This document shows positions 45,641 to 56,297 of a DNA stretch of 64,000 bases, piece by piece (positions within the stretch are counted from its first letter, which is position 1; each line of letters starts with the position of its first letter). A program made the position numbers and the translations under genes. The DNA is from Brachionus manjavacas (Eukaryota; Rotifera; Eurotatoria; Ploima; Brachionidae), in assembly GCA_019054805.1 (NCBI GenBank), contig JAHQIY010000001.1, forward strand, positions 5,780,501 through 5,844,500, given 5' to 3'. Under the pieces are notes generated by a model, which saw nothing but the letters and a program-made list of their open reading frames with translations, did no database searches and had not been told where the DNA came from.

Positions 45641-46084
45641 CTTTTTAGAAAATAAAAGAAATAGAGAAGAAATATTGTTTTATTTTCTCTCCCTCTCTCT
45701 CTCAATTTTATTTAATAGCGCACGCTATTAAAGAATTAAAAAATATTTTTTTAAATTCAAAATGTTTTAAATTTTGCTGTTAAATTTGTTAATAAAAGGG
45801 TTAAGGGAAAAAATTTATAAAAATTTATTTAATTAAATTTTATGGAATAAAAAAATTAAATGTTGGTTGATTAAATGAAGCTTTAAAAATTCAATTCAAA
45901 TTTTATTTATTTAAAATTTAAGATTGGTAAAAAAATCTGTTTGTCAAAAAAAATAAATTAAAATAGGTTTTTAGAAACTTAGTTAGCTGGAAAAAATACC
46001 TTTAGGATGCTTAACAATAGTTTGTTTGTTATCTTCAATGCTATCTAAATACTTTGTTCTTGAAAAAAACTTAATTATTTGACT

Positions 46085-46251
46085 TTAATCTATATTTTTT
46101 AGATTTTCATAAAAATTAGTCAAAATTTTTGTAATCTCATCTGCTGTAAAGTACCAAGCGTTGCCATGCTTATCACTCGAATTCTTATCAGGATGATAAT
46201 GAAAAATTGCAGTTTGAATGGATTTTTTCAAGTTGGTTGAATTAAGATTGC
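46085..46251 (-). CDS. J-domain exon of the split gene at 48.56-49.7 kb
   Basis: After the acceptor CTTTTTCAG (46252-46260) the minus strand reads NLNSTNLKKSIQTAIFHYHP with DKN next, giving the HPD tripeptide that activates Hsp70. It continues DEITKILTNFYENLKNID and stops at TAA 46085-46087. Beyond the stop the same frame stays open for 33 more protein-like codons (SQIIKFFSRTKYLDSIEDNK and onwards) to 45983, so the TAA may be an acquired nonsense codon. The first part of the gene lies 2.3 kb upstream, across a retrotransposon. Confidence 0.6.
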
Positions 46252-46265
46252 CTGAAAAAGTATAA

Positions 46266-48562
46266 AGTAGTAGTAGTAGTAGTAAGACCGCGTGGCGAGA
46301 TAACTCGCAGGGATGCCCCTCAAAGCGGTCGTCTTAATTGATAATGGTCGTATTTGATTTTAAAGGAGTCCACGGTCTCAGTTGCGACTATGTCGTCTGG
46401 CAGTTCGTTCCATTCATTAGCTATTCGATTGATGAAGAAGTTGTGTCTTTGCTGACAAGATGCCACGATCTCACGCCGTAGTTGACTTCTCTTCGTGTCT
46501 CTCGGAGCCGACCAATTTGGCTCGTTGTGCCACGTTATGTCATCTTTGCCTCTGCTGACTTTGTATAGTTGAATTAAGTCACCACGTTGTCGTCTTGTCT
46601 CCAAAGATGTAAGACCCATCCTCTCAAGTCTGTTCTCGTACTCCATGCCTTTCAAGGCAGTGGGGACTCTCGTTACTCTCCTCTGAACTTTTTCAAGGGT
46701 ATTTATATCCTTCCTGAGGTACGGGTTCCAAGCCGACACTGAAAACTCCAGATGCGGACGAATGTAGGTGCGATAGAGTGAGGCCCATAGTTCTACATCC
46801 CTAGAAACGAATGTGTTTTTTAACATTCCTAGAATTTGGTTAGCTTTTGATGCGGCATGAGCGGACTGTGAGCTGAACTTAAAATTAGGCGTGAGAATGA
46901 TGCCCAGGTCGCGTTCTTCCGATGTGTTTTGAAGCAAAATGCGAGAGCCATCCTTCTTTTTTAGCGTATAAGACCTGGTTTCTGCTACATGCTTGTTGCT
47001 ACCGATATTCATAACCTTAATTTTAGACTCGTTTGCTTCCATCAACCAAGTCCAACACCATTCAGCCACTGTGTCCAAATCAGCTTGAAGACTATTCACC
47101 GCCTCCTCGGATTCCACCTGCGCTATTATTTTTAGATCATCGGCAAAAAGCTTGCTTGTGTGTATCAAGTGGCTTGGTAGGTCATTGATGAAGATTGCGA
47201 AGAGAATTGGACCTAACACACTGAGGTACACCTTGAGGTACACCCGAAGTGACATCTTTCCAATTTGAAGCGTGCGGACCTAGAACCACACGCTGCTTCC
47301 TGCCCTCCAGGAAATCTTTTATCCAGTCGAGAATTTGACCTTGGATGCCAACAGTACTTAGCTTTTTTATCAACCTGCCATGAGGCACCTTGTCGAAAGC
47401 TTTGGCAAAATCGAAGAATATAATATCAACTGGCTTCTTATTCTTCATTGCCGATGTAACTACGTCAACAGTCTCAATAAGGTTGGTGCTACAGGCTTTC
47501 TTTGGAACAAACCCATGCTGTTGCGGTGCAAGTAAACTGTTTGAGCATAAGTGAGACATTATTGAGTCACGGACAAGGGATTCCATTATTCTGCAGACTA
47601 CTGACGTCAATGAAATTGGACGATAGTTGGACGAATCGACACGACTACCTTTCTTAAAAACCGGAGTGACGTTGGCCAATTTCCATATTGCAGGAAGAGA
47701 TGAGGTAGTGAGGGACAATTTAAAGATGAGAGCAAGTGGTCGAGAGATTTCTGCAGCACACTCCTTAAGAACGCGGGGGTGAATTCCATCCACGCCAATC
47801 GATTTTGATGTATCTAGCTTGGTAAGTTTGTTTACGATCATTTGTTCGCTAATAACAAGCTTCTCAATCGGAGGTATTGTTGAAGGAGTGTACTCAGGAT
47901 CAAAATCTGTCTCAACTTGGAATACCGATGCAAACTGACAATTTAGGTGATCGGCGATGTCAAATGGCTCAGTTATAGTTCGGTCAGCTGTCGTCAGGAC
48001 AACTATGCTTGTATTAACTGAGCTTCGTCGGCGTATGTACGAGAAGAGTTGCTTCTGATTCTTGCTAAAAGCTATGCGACGCTCGAAAGAAATGATGGCG
48101 GCTTTGATTTTATATGTCATCTTTTTTAAAGTTCGCCTATAGATCCGAACATTAGACGCTGAGCTCCAGTTTGTACGCGAATTGTGGACGAAAAGACGCT
48201 TTCTCTTGTTATTTAGCTTCACTAATTCGCTCGTCATCCAGGGAAGTTTGAAGTTGCGCACAGTATTTCTGCTCTTGGGAATGTGTTTACTACAAAGGCA
48301 ATTATATATTTGAATGAATCGATCATAGGCTTCATTTATATTATGAGTGTCAAGTTCAACTTCCCAGTTGATGAGACTGAGAGCCATGCGCAACTCTGAG
48401 TACTTGCCTTTGGTGTAGTTAAACCGTGTCGATCCGTATTCCGAGGTTTTTGACGAGTTTAGGTGTAGCACGAACTCGACTACCGCATGGGCCTGCCGAG
48501 CCTTACCTAATGGAGCACCGATCATATGTATATCGATTCTTTCTGGCCTGTCACCGATTAAA
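46266..48562 (-). mobile_element. CR1/L2-like non-LTR retrotransposon, 5'-truncated
   Basis: The element enters at the very end of an endonuclease domain (GDRPERIDIHMIGAP). It keeps the whole reverse transcriptase: NYRPISLTSVVCRIMES, FFDFAKAFDKVPH (first catalytic Asp), SGVPQG, FADDLKIIAQ (second and third catalytic Asp) and the tail VQRRVTRVP and ETRRQRGDLIQLYKV. A small tandem duplication of GTACCTCA near 47233 shifts the frame between SGVPQG and SVLGPILF, so two ORFs (47182-48545 and 46320-47255) overlap. It ends in a short 3' UTR and a (TAC)n tail at about 46267-46284. High GC content and near-intact motifs indicate a recent insertion. Confidence 0.85.
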
Positions 48563-49702
48563 AATATGTTTAGGATTTTTTGGCGGATATTTATCATAAA
48601 CAAAAGGCAAAAAGTCATACTGGCCACCCTTAGCTTTATTTCTAAGCTTTTCAATATCATCCTTTATTTGATCAAATACTTTTTCCCTTTGTTCTGCATA
48701 TGATTGTCTTTCTTTTTCTAGTTTTTCTTGTTGGTATCTTTCAATAGCTTGGGCGCATCGTTGATACCACTTTAAACGAGTAAATATCTTAGGTCTAAGA
48801 CTGTCAGCTAAATACCAGCTCAATTGGTAGTAAATTTTTGCTTTATCTTTTATTTTGAGTATTTCATCATAGACAAAAGCAATATCGCTGGACAATTCGG
48901 CCTCAGATTCAGCATCGTTACCTTTTAATTTGGCAATGGCGTCTCTAAACCAATCAATTATATCCCAAATTATTTCCAAATTTAAATCTTCAAGGTTATT
49001 AATGCAATCATGCAAAAGATTATGACCAATGTTTTTTGATTTAAGACCTTCGAGAGTAAATCTTTGTAAAATGAAGTCATTTTTGAGATCTTCTAGCATT
49101 TGTGTCATCTTATCATTTTCTTTGGAAAATTTTATTGATTCTTCATAATGATAATCACACTCATAGTTTTTTGCCAGAGCCTTTTCAACCAAATTAGAAG
49201 TCATAAATTGGTCCGAAATTCTGAAGTAGCATTCACAAATTCGATAATGAATCAATGCAGAAATTTCTTTAGTAGAACTTTTTAGAACCTTAATCAAAGC
49301 ATTAATTCTTTTTTCAAATGACTGACTCAAGATGTTTTCATAGTAGAAAGAAAATGCTTCTTTTGCATCCGACTTTATCTTGACCATCCATTCTTTACTT
49401 TGCACATTTCTACCATATTCTAAAGCATCAGAGGCATATTTTTGAGCCATTTGACAGTAAAAGTCAATTTTTTGCACATTAAATTCACGAGTAGAATAAA
49501 ATTCTTGGAATCTGTATGAAACAATGAATAAATTTTTACAAGCACTACTTAAATCGACTTTATTTTGAGCTTCTCCTAAAGCATGATTATATAACTTTTG
49601 AGCTTCATTTAAGCGTGATAGAAAAATTAAAGGTGGATAACTTCCACTGACACTTTGAAATATTTTGTTCCCTTCTTGTCTATAATTTAAGCTTGAAGCC
49701 AT
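48551..49702 (-). pseudogene. J-domain protein, N-terminal part, cut by retrotransposon
   Basis: The 383-codon ORF starts MASSLNYRQEGNKIFQSVSG and is almost wholly helical with TPR-like spacing (residues about 1-300). A charged helix with KLEKERQSYAEQREKVFD follows, then YDFLPFVYDKYPPKNPKHIF. Right after this the sequence runs into the 5' end of the CR1-like insertion and stops. The expected J domain is found in frame beyond the insertion (46085-46251). The YPPK linker followed by LKK-I--HYHPDK is the arrangement of helical/TPR proteins with a C-terminal J domain. The insertion appears to have removed or displaced the splice donor; the nearest GT (AATCG/GTGACA) would join out of frame. The intact product would be an Hsp70 co-chaperone. 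Exact client and name unknown. Confidence 0.6.
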
Positions 49703-50009
49703 TTTTTTTCTTTTTTTAATATTTGGATATAAAAATAGGATGAGAGATAAAGTTTATTTTATCGTTATAAAGCATATGAATAACGTTATTAATGTCAGAT
49801 AAAACTACCATTTTCATTTGCAAGTCTCTTTAAATTGTATACACATTTAAGGTGAAAAAAGGCATGTCTAAATAAATTTAGTTAAATTTCTGAAAAAGGG
49901 TTAGACTGACCAACATAACCTAAAAATATTTATAACAAAAATAAAGCAGTAATGTTAGTTGGTCAAAATGATAAATCAGTAATTCCATCGGGAATGAAGC
50001 TGATTGAAT

Positions 50010-50400
50010 CTTCCACAAGGTTTTATTTGTTTTGTTTCTTTTGGGGATGTCATTAATATATATACTAAATAAAAGAGGACTAATTACTGAGCCTTGATGG
50101 ACACCTGCAGTTATTTGGTATTCTTCGCTCAGGTGGTCATTCACATTTACCTTAAATGTCCTAGTGTCTAAAAAGGATCTAATCCAGTTAGTCAAGTAAT
50201 GAGGTGGATTCATTTTAATCAATTTAAAAAGTAGACCTTCATACCAAACCCTATCAAAGGCTTTAGAAATATCAAAAAACAGGCCACAAAATCTTTTTTT
50301 TCTATTAAATGATTCCACAATTTTTTGAATTAAAAAGAAAAGATTATCTGATGTTCGCCGGTGTTTCCTAAATCAAGATTGCTCCCGGATAAGGAGTGAA
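50010..50400 (-). pseudogene. Non-LTR reverse transcriptase relic (Jockey/I-like)
   Basis: The minus strand reads FRKHRRTSDNLFFLIQKIVE, then GLFFDISKAFDRVWYEGLLF (first catalytic Asp), ITAGVHQGSVISPLLFSIY and INDIP, then loses similarity before the FADD box. A TGA precedes FRKHR. Only the fingers and half of the palm remain. Confidence 0.75.
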
Positions 50401-51868
50401 CTTTGTTAATTTAAATTGAAATTAGCGGTGTTTATAAATTAATTGATAGATTAATTTCCTAATTTATTCATAGATTAATTAATTTTCTAAGATTTTCTAA
50501 GCACTAGATTTCAGTTAGAAGGAAATCTAGAAGTCTATTAAGAAAATCTTTTATTTAATAAATTTTGAAGTAAAATTTTTTTTTTGGACAATAAATCACT
50601 AACTCATTATCACTGAATATCCATAAATTAATAAAATTGATTTTTTATTTATTAACATTTCATCAAAATTATGTAGTTTCTTTATTTTTTCAAAATTACT
50701 ATCAAGTTGCTTAAAGGAAGGACTAAGTCTCCATTCCAACCGATCAAGGATTTGCCTAAACTTTTTTTTAAATAAATAAAATGATAAAATAGACTTAATG
50801 TTCTATAACACTAGACACTTTAGTTATATTTTAGTATCTTACGGAGCTTTAGCTCGGTAAATATAAACAGATAAACAAATAAATAATAATAAAGAATAAA
50901 TTTATAGAAGAAGTATAACTAAAGTGGAATTTGATCAACATGTTTATTTTATTCTTTAATTAATTAGACTAAAAAAGAATGCTCAGGCCCATTCTTTACA
51001 ATCTGTTTGTTGCTCAAAATATTTAATATTAATCAAAATCTTTTACTTTAAACAAATCAAAATAAACGCCACAAATTTTTTTTTTCTAATGAATCTCTGA
51101 TAATTTAGACTTTCTGACTGGAAAAAAGAAAATAAATGAACAAAACAAAATAATCTTTCAAAAATATCCGATGATTATCTGAAGAAAGTTTGTCAAAATT
51201 TTTATAGATAACCTTAAAAATTCTTGAAAATATTGTTGACTGGGTATTTGGTATAAAATAAAATATTTTTTTAATTTATTTATATTTTTTTGAATATACC
51301 AATGTTTAATTTATTCATAAATGAAATTTTTTTATATAGTATAAGTAGAGTTTTTGTTTTTTAATTATTAAAAGTTTTTTTATTTAAATTTACTCTTTTA
51401 GAATAAATTTTTACCAAAACTAATTTAAAATATTTTCTTTATTTGCTCTTCAAATCTAGTTAAATTTTAAATGGAACTATTAAAGAAAAATGACCATAAA
51501 GGAATCATTGATTCCCCAACAAATTATGGAAAAAAATATACAACGAGGTGAAATTATGTTTCAACTAAACCACATCATAACTAAAAAGAATAAATTTCAA
51601 TCTATTTAAGAAAGGAGCCTTTAGTTTATAAATTGTATTAATTTCAAGAGATAAGACTAAGGAAGATTCATATGCTTAAATTGTTCTTAAATTTATCTAT
51701 TGAAGAATTTGATGATTCATTGGTAATTTTGTACTGACGGTCCTTTTAGTGTTAAAAAAGTCTAAAAGTTGGCTTAGACGATAAGTCGTTAATTCGAGTT
51801 CAATTTATTAATTTATTTTCAGTTCTGCTATGAAACAATGTATTTTACCTAAAATATGATAAATTAAC

Positions 51869-51872
<4 letters not shown>
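50401..51872. other. AT-rich; hairpin tail at 50.84 kb and one small ORF
   Basis: TCTTACGGAGCTTTAGCTCG followed by AAATA-rich repeats (50837-50905) looks like a retroposon 3' end. ATG 51490 opens 39 codons (MTIKESLIPQQIMEKNIQRG and onwards) to TAA 51607-51609, without recognisable similarity. Nothing else noted. Confidence 0.3.

Positions 51873-51966
<94 letters not shown>
51873..51966. repeat. (AAT)n microsatellite, about 31 units
   Basis: An uninterrupted AAT repeat. On the minus strand it follows the 3' UTR-like piece at 51967-52045 and can be read as that retroposon's (ATT)n tail. Confidence 0.95.
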
Positions 51967-52045
51967 TTAAGCTACAACAGTAGACCTGCTGAGCAGGACT
52001 AGACGTAACCTCGCTATGGTAGCTGTCTGGTTTTAAATACAGTAA
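51967..52045 (-). mobile_element. Retroposon 3' UTR stub ending in (ATT)n
   Basis: A short GC-richer piece (minus strand: CCAGACAGCTACCATAGCGA, then CTGCTCAGCAGG hairpin) runs directly into the ATT repeat. It parallels the (TAC)n-tailed end of the element at 46.3 kb and is probably a severely 5'-truncated CR1/L2-like copy. Confidence 0.45.
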
Positions 52046-52196
52046 TAATAAGTTAATATCTTGTAGTTATACAACTAAAAAAACTTAAAAAAATTTAACT
52101 TAAAAGGTAAAAATAGTAAAAAAAAATTTAATTTTCAAAAAAATAAAAATCTTCGATCAAACTGCTCAATTTTAAATTGTTTGATCTAATTTGAAA

Positions 52197-52372
52197 AATT
52201 AAATTAGATTTAAAATTTTACTTTGCCAAAAAAAATATCTTCCTAATTTGGCTGTGGCATATCTATTGTTATTTTTCATCACTACTATAATGTCACTTTT
52301 AAGACTAGTAGATTTCTCCCAGCTCACCTTAGAAAATTCATAAAAGAGATAAATTTTATTCTTGACCATTTT
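52197..52372 (-). other. Coding-like block, possible last exon, unknown
   Basis: After an acceptor-like TAATATTACAG the minus strand reads KMVKNKIYLFYEFSKVSWEK, then STSLKSDIIVVMKNNNRYAT and AKLGRYFFW, to a stop near 52197, about 57 codons. A good donor (AAG/GTGAGC) also lies inside. No family recognised and no upstream exons found. Confidence 0.25.
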
Positions 52373-53014
52373 ATCTGTAATATTAGAACTTTAAAAAATT
52401 GATTAGTATTTCGTTATAATCCATTTATTTTTTGTAAATTAAATTTTAATTATTAAAGATATTTCTATTATGTTTTTTTTATTTTTTACCTTTTTTGTCT
52501 AAACTAAAATTAGCGAAAGTTTTGGTCAAAATAATAAATGGAATTTGAGTTTTTATTCTTCTCTTAATAAATTAAAAAATAATACGAATTTATCTTAAAA
52601 CGGTTTTTATTATTACCATATTTCCCGGAAAATATGGTTTTTATCGTTAATTTACCATATTATAGGTAAAAAATATAAATTTGTAATACATCATAGTGGC
52701 TTATATTTACATTTTTGAATTTCTTGCTGATAATTTAGTTAAATATCATTTTCTTTATTTTTTAAAAAATTCAGACTAAGCTTGTTAGGTTTATTTGTGA
52801 TCTTTTTTAAAAATACCTCATTTTTACCAGAAACGATGAACCTAACCAACCAAAATCTTAAATATTAAATGTTAGGATTATTTTGCAAAAAAAATAATAA
52901 GTTTTCACAAAATAATTTTTTAATAAATATTCAAATTGAAAATTTACAAATATTCAAGCAAAAAATAATTTTCACTAAACGTGCTTGAGTTTTTTTCGGA
53001 TATTTTTGGTTAAT

Positions 53015-53376
53015 ATGGCAAAAAGTGAGCGTAAAAGTAAGTGGAAGCGAAAATTTCGCGCAATTAAGCGTGAAAAAAACAAAAAAAAGGAACTAATGAT
53101 GCTCAATTCGGTAATTGAAAAACGAAGCGAATCGGTCAGTGAAGTAATGTCAACCGAAACGCCAGGTAAATCTATTTAAAAAAGTTAAAAGATATAAAAA
53201 ATTAGTCTGAGTTATTTTTAGTCCAAGAAGACGAATCGATGCAAGTGGTTGGCGAACTAAAGACCTACAACTCAAAAACTAAATTGGACAAAAATGGAAA
53301 TTATCCTGGATGGATGAACCAACGTGCTATAAAAAAGATTAAAAAAATTAAGAAACGACTTAATTCGAAGAAATAA
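53015..53376 (+). CDS. LLPH: LLPH homologue, ribosome biogenesis factor
   Basis: Exons 53015-53165 and 53222-53376 join in phase 1 over a 56-bp GT-AG intron to give 101 residues. The start MAKSERKSKWKRKFRAIKRE matches the conserved MAKS-RSKWKRKMRAEKR N-terminus of LLP/LAPS18-like proteins. Exon 2 holds the second conserved block, TKLDKNGNYPGWMNQRAIKK (human-like LLDEHGQYPIWMNQRQ), followed by a basic tail. LLPH is a small nucleolar protein that joins 60S pre-ribosomes. The start is the ATG at 53015, not an upstream TTG. Its stop is only about 130 bp before the LysM gene ATG. Confidence 0.85.
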
Positions 53377-53461
53377 AAAGAATATAAATAAAAATACTTG
53401 TTCTTTATTTACTTCCACCAACTTGCCATAATTATCATACCTTATTTTAGAATTTTCTGTC

Positions 53462-53468
53462 TATAAAA
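53462..53468 (+). promoter_or_regulatory. TATA-box-like motif
   Basis: TATAAAA 40-46 bp before the LysM gene ATG (53508), in the short LLPH-LysM gap. Confidence 0.45.
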
Positions 53469-53507
53469 ACCAAATTGCTTTTGATTCTTCATAAAAATCA
53501 AATAAAG

Positions 53508-54038
53508 ATGAAATTTGGAATCATTTTATTTGTTGGAATAATATCTTTTTGCAATGGCCAGAACGAAACTACCACTTCAGAACCAATAACATCTGCACCA
53601 ATTGAAGCGACTTCTCCATTGACCACAGTCCAAGCTACTACAATAGCTACAGTTCCTACAATAGCTGCAATTACTACTTCTCCAGAAATCATTGCTCCAG
53701 TCGAAGAAATCCCAGATATAATTACTACATCACCCGAAACCATTATCTTAGTACAAGAATCAACAACTTTAATGCCTTCAGTTCCAGTTGAAATTCCAGT
53801 TCCGGTTGAAATTCAGGTTCCGGATGAAACTCCAGTTGTCACTACCTCACAGACAATTACGACTGGTATTCCCACTGAAAATGATAGATGTAGACTTTTA
53901 ATTGCAATTAAGCCCGGTGATACATTCAATGCTCTAGCCAAGAAACACAAGGCCAAGGTGCGTGATATAATTAAGGCAAATCCACTTCTAGTACCAAACA
54001 ATTTGATTGTCGGAACAACTGTTTGTATACCGATATAA
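53508..54038 (+). CDS. Secreted Thr/Pro-rich protein with C-terminal LysM
   Basis: The 176-residue protein starts at ATG 53508 with a signal peptide (MKFGIILFVGIISFCNG, cleavage about 17). A Thr/Ser/Pro/Val-rich linker (about 18-125), likely O-glycosylated, includes imperfect PVEIPVPVEI repeats. One LysM domain (about 128-176) follows, with IKPGDTFNALAKKHK, DIIKANPLLVPNNLIVGTTV and CIPI; two Cys flank it. LysM binds N-acetylglucosamine polymers, so chitin or peptidoglycan is the probable ligand. A role in cuticle, egg shell or gut defence is inference. It is intronless, with a TATA motif 40-46 bp upstream. The longer frame starting at a TTG 33 bp upstream is not credible. Confidence 0.8.
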   Translation: MKFGIILFVGIISFCNGQNETTTSEPITSAPIEATSPLTTVQATTIATVPTIAAITTSPEIIAPVEEIPDIITTSPETIILVQESTTLMPSVPVEIPVPVEIQVPDETPVVTTSQTITTGIPTENDRCRLLIAIKPGDTFNALAKKHKAKVRDIIKANPLLVPNNLIVGTTVCIPI

Positions 54039-55439
54039 AAAAAGAATTTTTATTTTATTTATAAAATTACACATATTTATAGATTCATTTGTGACACTAA
54101 ATAATTTTTAAATTATACACAAATTTTTTAAAGCAGTGTTTCTACAAAAAGGCCAAAATATGTAAAATTACGCAAAATAACGTAATTTTAGATCAGTTTT
54201 AGTTTTTTCTCTCTTTCTCGGATGGTCCAATATCCGCTATTTCTTAATTTAATATTTTTTTTTTATTTAGGTTTTTAAAGTCAAATTTGTAATAAAAAAA
54301 AATTAAAAAGTTATCTTTTATTCGGAAAAATATCTAAATATTTATTTAACTGGTTCTGTTATTGTTATAAAATTAGTTGTTTTTTTCTGAATGAAATAAT
54401 TTTTAGAGAAACATCAAAAACTAGCTAGCTAATCTCAACTCAAAACAAATTTAACAAATTTATTTAAAGTATGTTGATCAGATATTGAAAAAAAATAATT
54501 TTTTTGGTAATCTACAATAGCTTTATTTCAAAAGATATAAGTAAGTCATTGATTTTACTCAGAATTTTTATTGCACGATGCTAAGGATGACTTTTTCAAT
54601 CCGGTAAAAATTCTCTTAATAAATATTACAATTTTAATGCTTAAATTATTTTAAGTGTTCGATACATGGTATTTGTCCAAAATTTATAATTTGTTTATTT
54701 TAAAAAAAGTTTTATTTAATAATTTTAGAATTTAAAGAAATTTAAACAAAATTTAAAAGATTTAAGATCAACTGATCATTCAAAGCTTTCAAAATAATAA
54801 ATTTTTTACTAAAAATTGTTCATGCAAAAGTTTAATTTGTTATGAATAAGTTTTTTTATTGCCAAAAAGTAATTATAGAAAGTAAATTTTGTTTGGTAAT
54901 TTTTACTCAGTTAATTAAAAGTTAAATATGGATTCATAGATAGTAAAATAATAGCCCTCTCGGCCGATTGATTACTAGGATTATTAATTAGAAGAATAGA
55001 AATTAGGGAAAAAAATAATAAAATCTTGAATATAACATTCTCCTGGTTATAAAATTAAAAAGAAGTTAAAATTAAATTTTTGCTCTTAGTTTTGTTTCTA
55101 AATTATTATAGTCAATGATTGATCACTATAATCTGTATCGGTTGATTAAAGAATCACGGAATTATTAAAATAAATTATTATGATTGATATATGAGTATCA
55201 GGAGAATAGCCAGACATTTTCAAATAAGGGGTCCGATGTTATAAAAAATTTTTTCAGAAAATTACACTTTATTAGAAGGAATTTACAAAAAAAATATTTT
55301 TTGAGTCAAATATTCCTTAAAACGTGAAGTTTTTTTTATACATAAAAAATGATGAAAGATATTTCACAATTTAACTCTAAATTAATCAATTATGTAAATT
55401 AACGTAAAAAAGTGCCAAAATTTCTTGAAAAAAAACCCT
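54039..55439. other. AT-rich intergenic region
   Basis: Nothing recognised except A/T runs. Confidence 0.45.
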
Positions 55440-55690
55440 TTACAAACGAATTATTTGGAGAGAATTATCTAATTCAATTCCATAAAGTTCGATAGGATTT
55501 AAAGCTGGTGATTTTCGCAGAAACTCCACCTTGAATTTTTTCAGCTTAAATTGAAAATGATTTTAAAAAAATATTTTTTTAATTTAAAAAAGAAGTAATT
55601 ATTTCTGATTTATGCTTAGGGTCATAATCTTGGTGATGTTTAAAGCTTAGATCATAGTCTAATCCGCCAAAAGTAAGTAAATAATCACCA
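55440..55690 (-). pseudogene. Tc1/mariner transposase relic
   Basis: The minus strand reads KHHQDYDPKHKSEIITSF, corresponding to the QQDNDPKH motif (second catalytic Asp). After frame slips it reads VEFLRKSPALNPIELYGIEL, corresponding to EWP-SPDLNPIENLWGEL (third catalytic residue region). Stops and shifts make it dead. Confidence 0.6.
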
Positions 55691-56005
55691 AATAAAACAA
55701 AAAAATTCAGTAAATAAAACACAAAGATCCAAGATAAGACAGTCGGTCACTACGTCAAAAATTATTCTAGTGAGAAGATAGAAAAAATTTATATTAAAAA
55801 CCTATTTTAATTTTTTAAATTTTTTATTTGATTTATTAAAATTTCGTAAAGGTTCGTCTTTTAGAGTCGTGCGTTAAAGCTGCTAATTTTCTAAAAGGAA
55901 AAAGACCAAAAATAATATTTAATCTGATAAATTTGATTTTTTATTTCCAAAATCCGACATAAAAAGCCTCTTCTTTTTCAAATAATTTAATTTAATAAAA
56001 TAAAT

Positions 56006-56159
56006 CAGAGTTGTTTAAAAGTCACAAGTCTCAAGTCAAGTCCAAGTCAAGACTTTTTTTTTTTAAAAAAAATTTAAAAGTCCTGACTTGGACTTTGATG
56101 AAAAAAAAAAAAAAAAGTCGGGACTTGGACTTTTTTTTAAAGACTTTTAAACAACTCTG
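56006..56159. mobile_element. hAT-like MITE (AAGTC family), 154 bp
   Basis: The ends CAGAGTTGTTTAAAAGTCAC and the complement CAGAGTTGTTTAAAAGTCTT lie between perfect 8-bp duplications AAATAAAT (55998-56005 and 56160-56167). The interior is CAAGTC/GACTTG repeats around poly-T/poly-A. It lies about 100 bp before the TATA motif of the NXF gene. Confidence 0.88.
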
Positions 56160-56259
56160 AAATAAATTTGAAGTTAGCAAGCTTAAAAATTGAAAAATGT
56201 TAATTTAATTTTGAATTTTTGCAGACAATTCGAAAAAAAAAACATGTGTAAATTTTAGG

Positions 56260-56266
56260 TATAAAA
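56260..56266 (+). promoter_or_regulatory. TATA-box-like motif
   Basis: TATAAAA 32-38 bp before the NXF ATG at 56298; if it is functional the 5' UTR would be very short. Confidence 0.35.
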
Positions 56267-56297
56267 GAAAATCTAAACAAACATTTATTGAGATAAA

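Noticed and set aside
48546..48660. Start of the 492-codon retrotransposon ORF at 48660
   Set aside because: The first about 36 codons overlap the J-domain gene in another frame; the retrotransposon sequence begins only near 48560.
51873..51966. CRISPR or satellite array
   Set aside because: A simple AAT microsatellite without spacers; no CRISPR-like array exists in the window.
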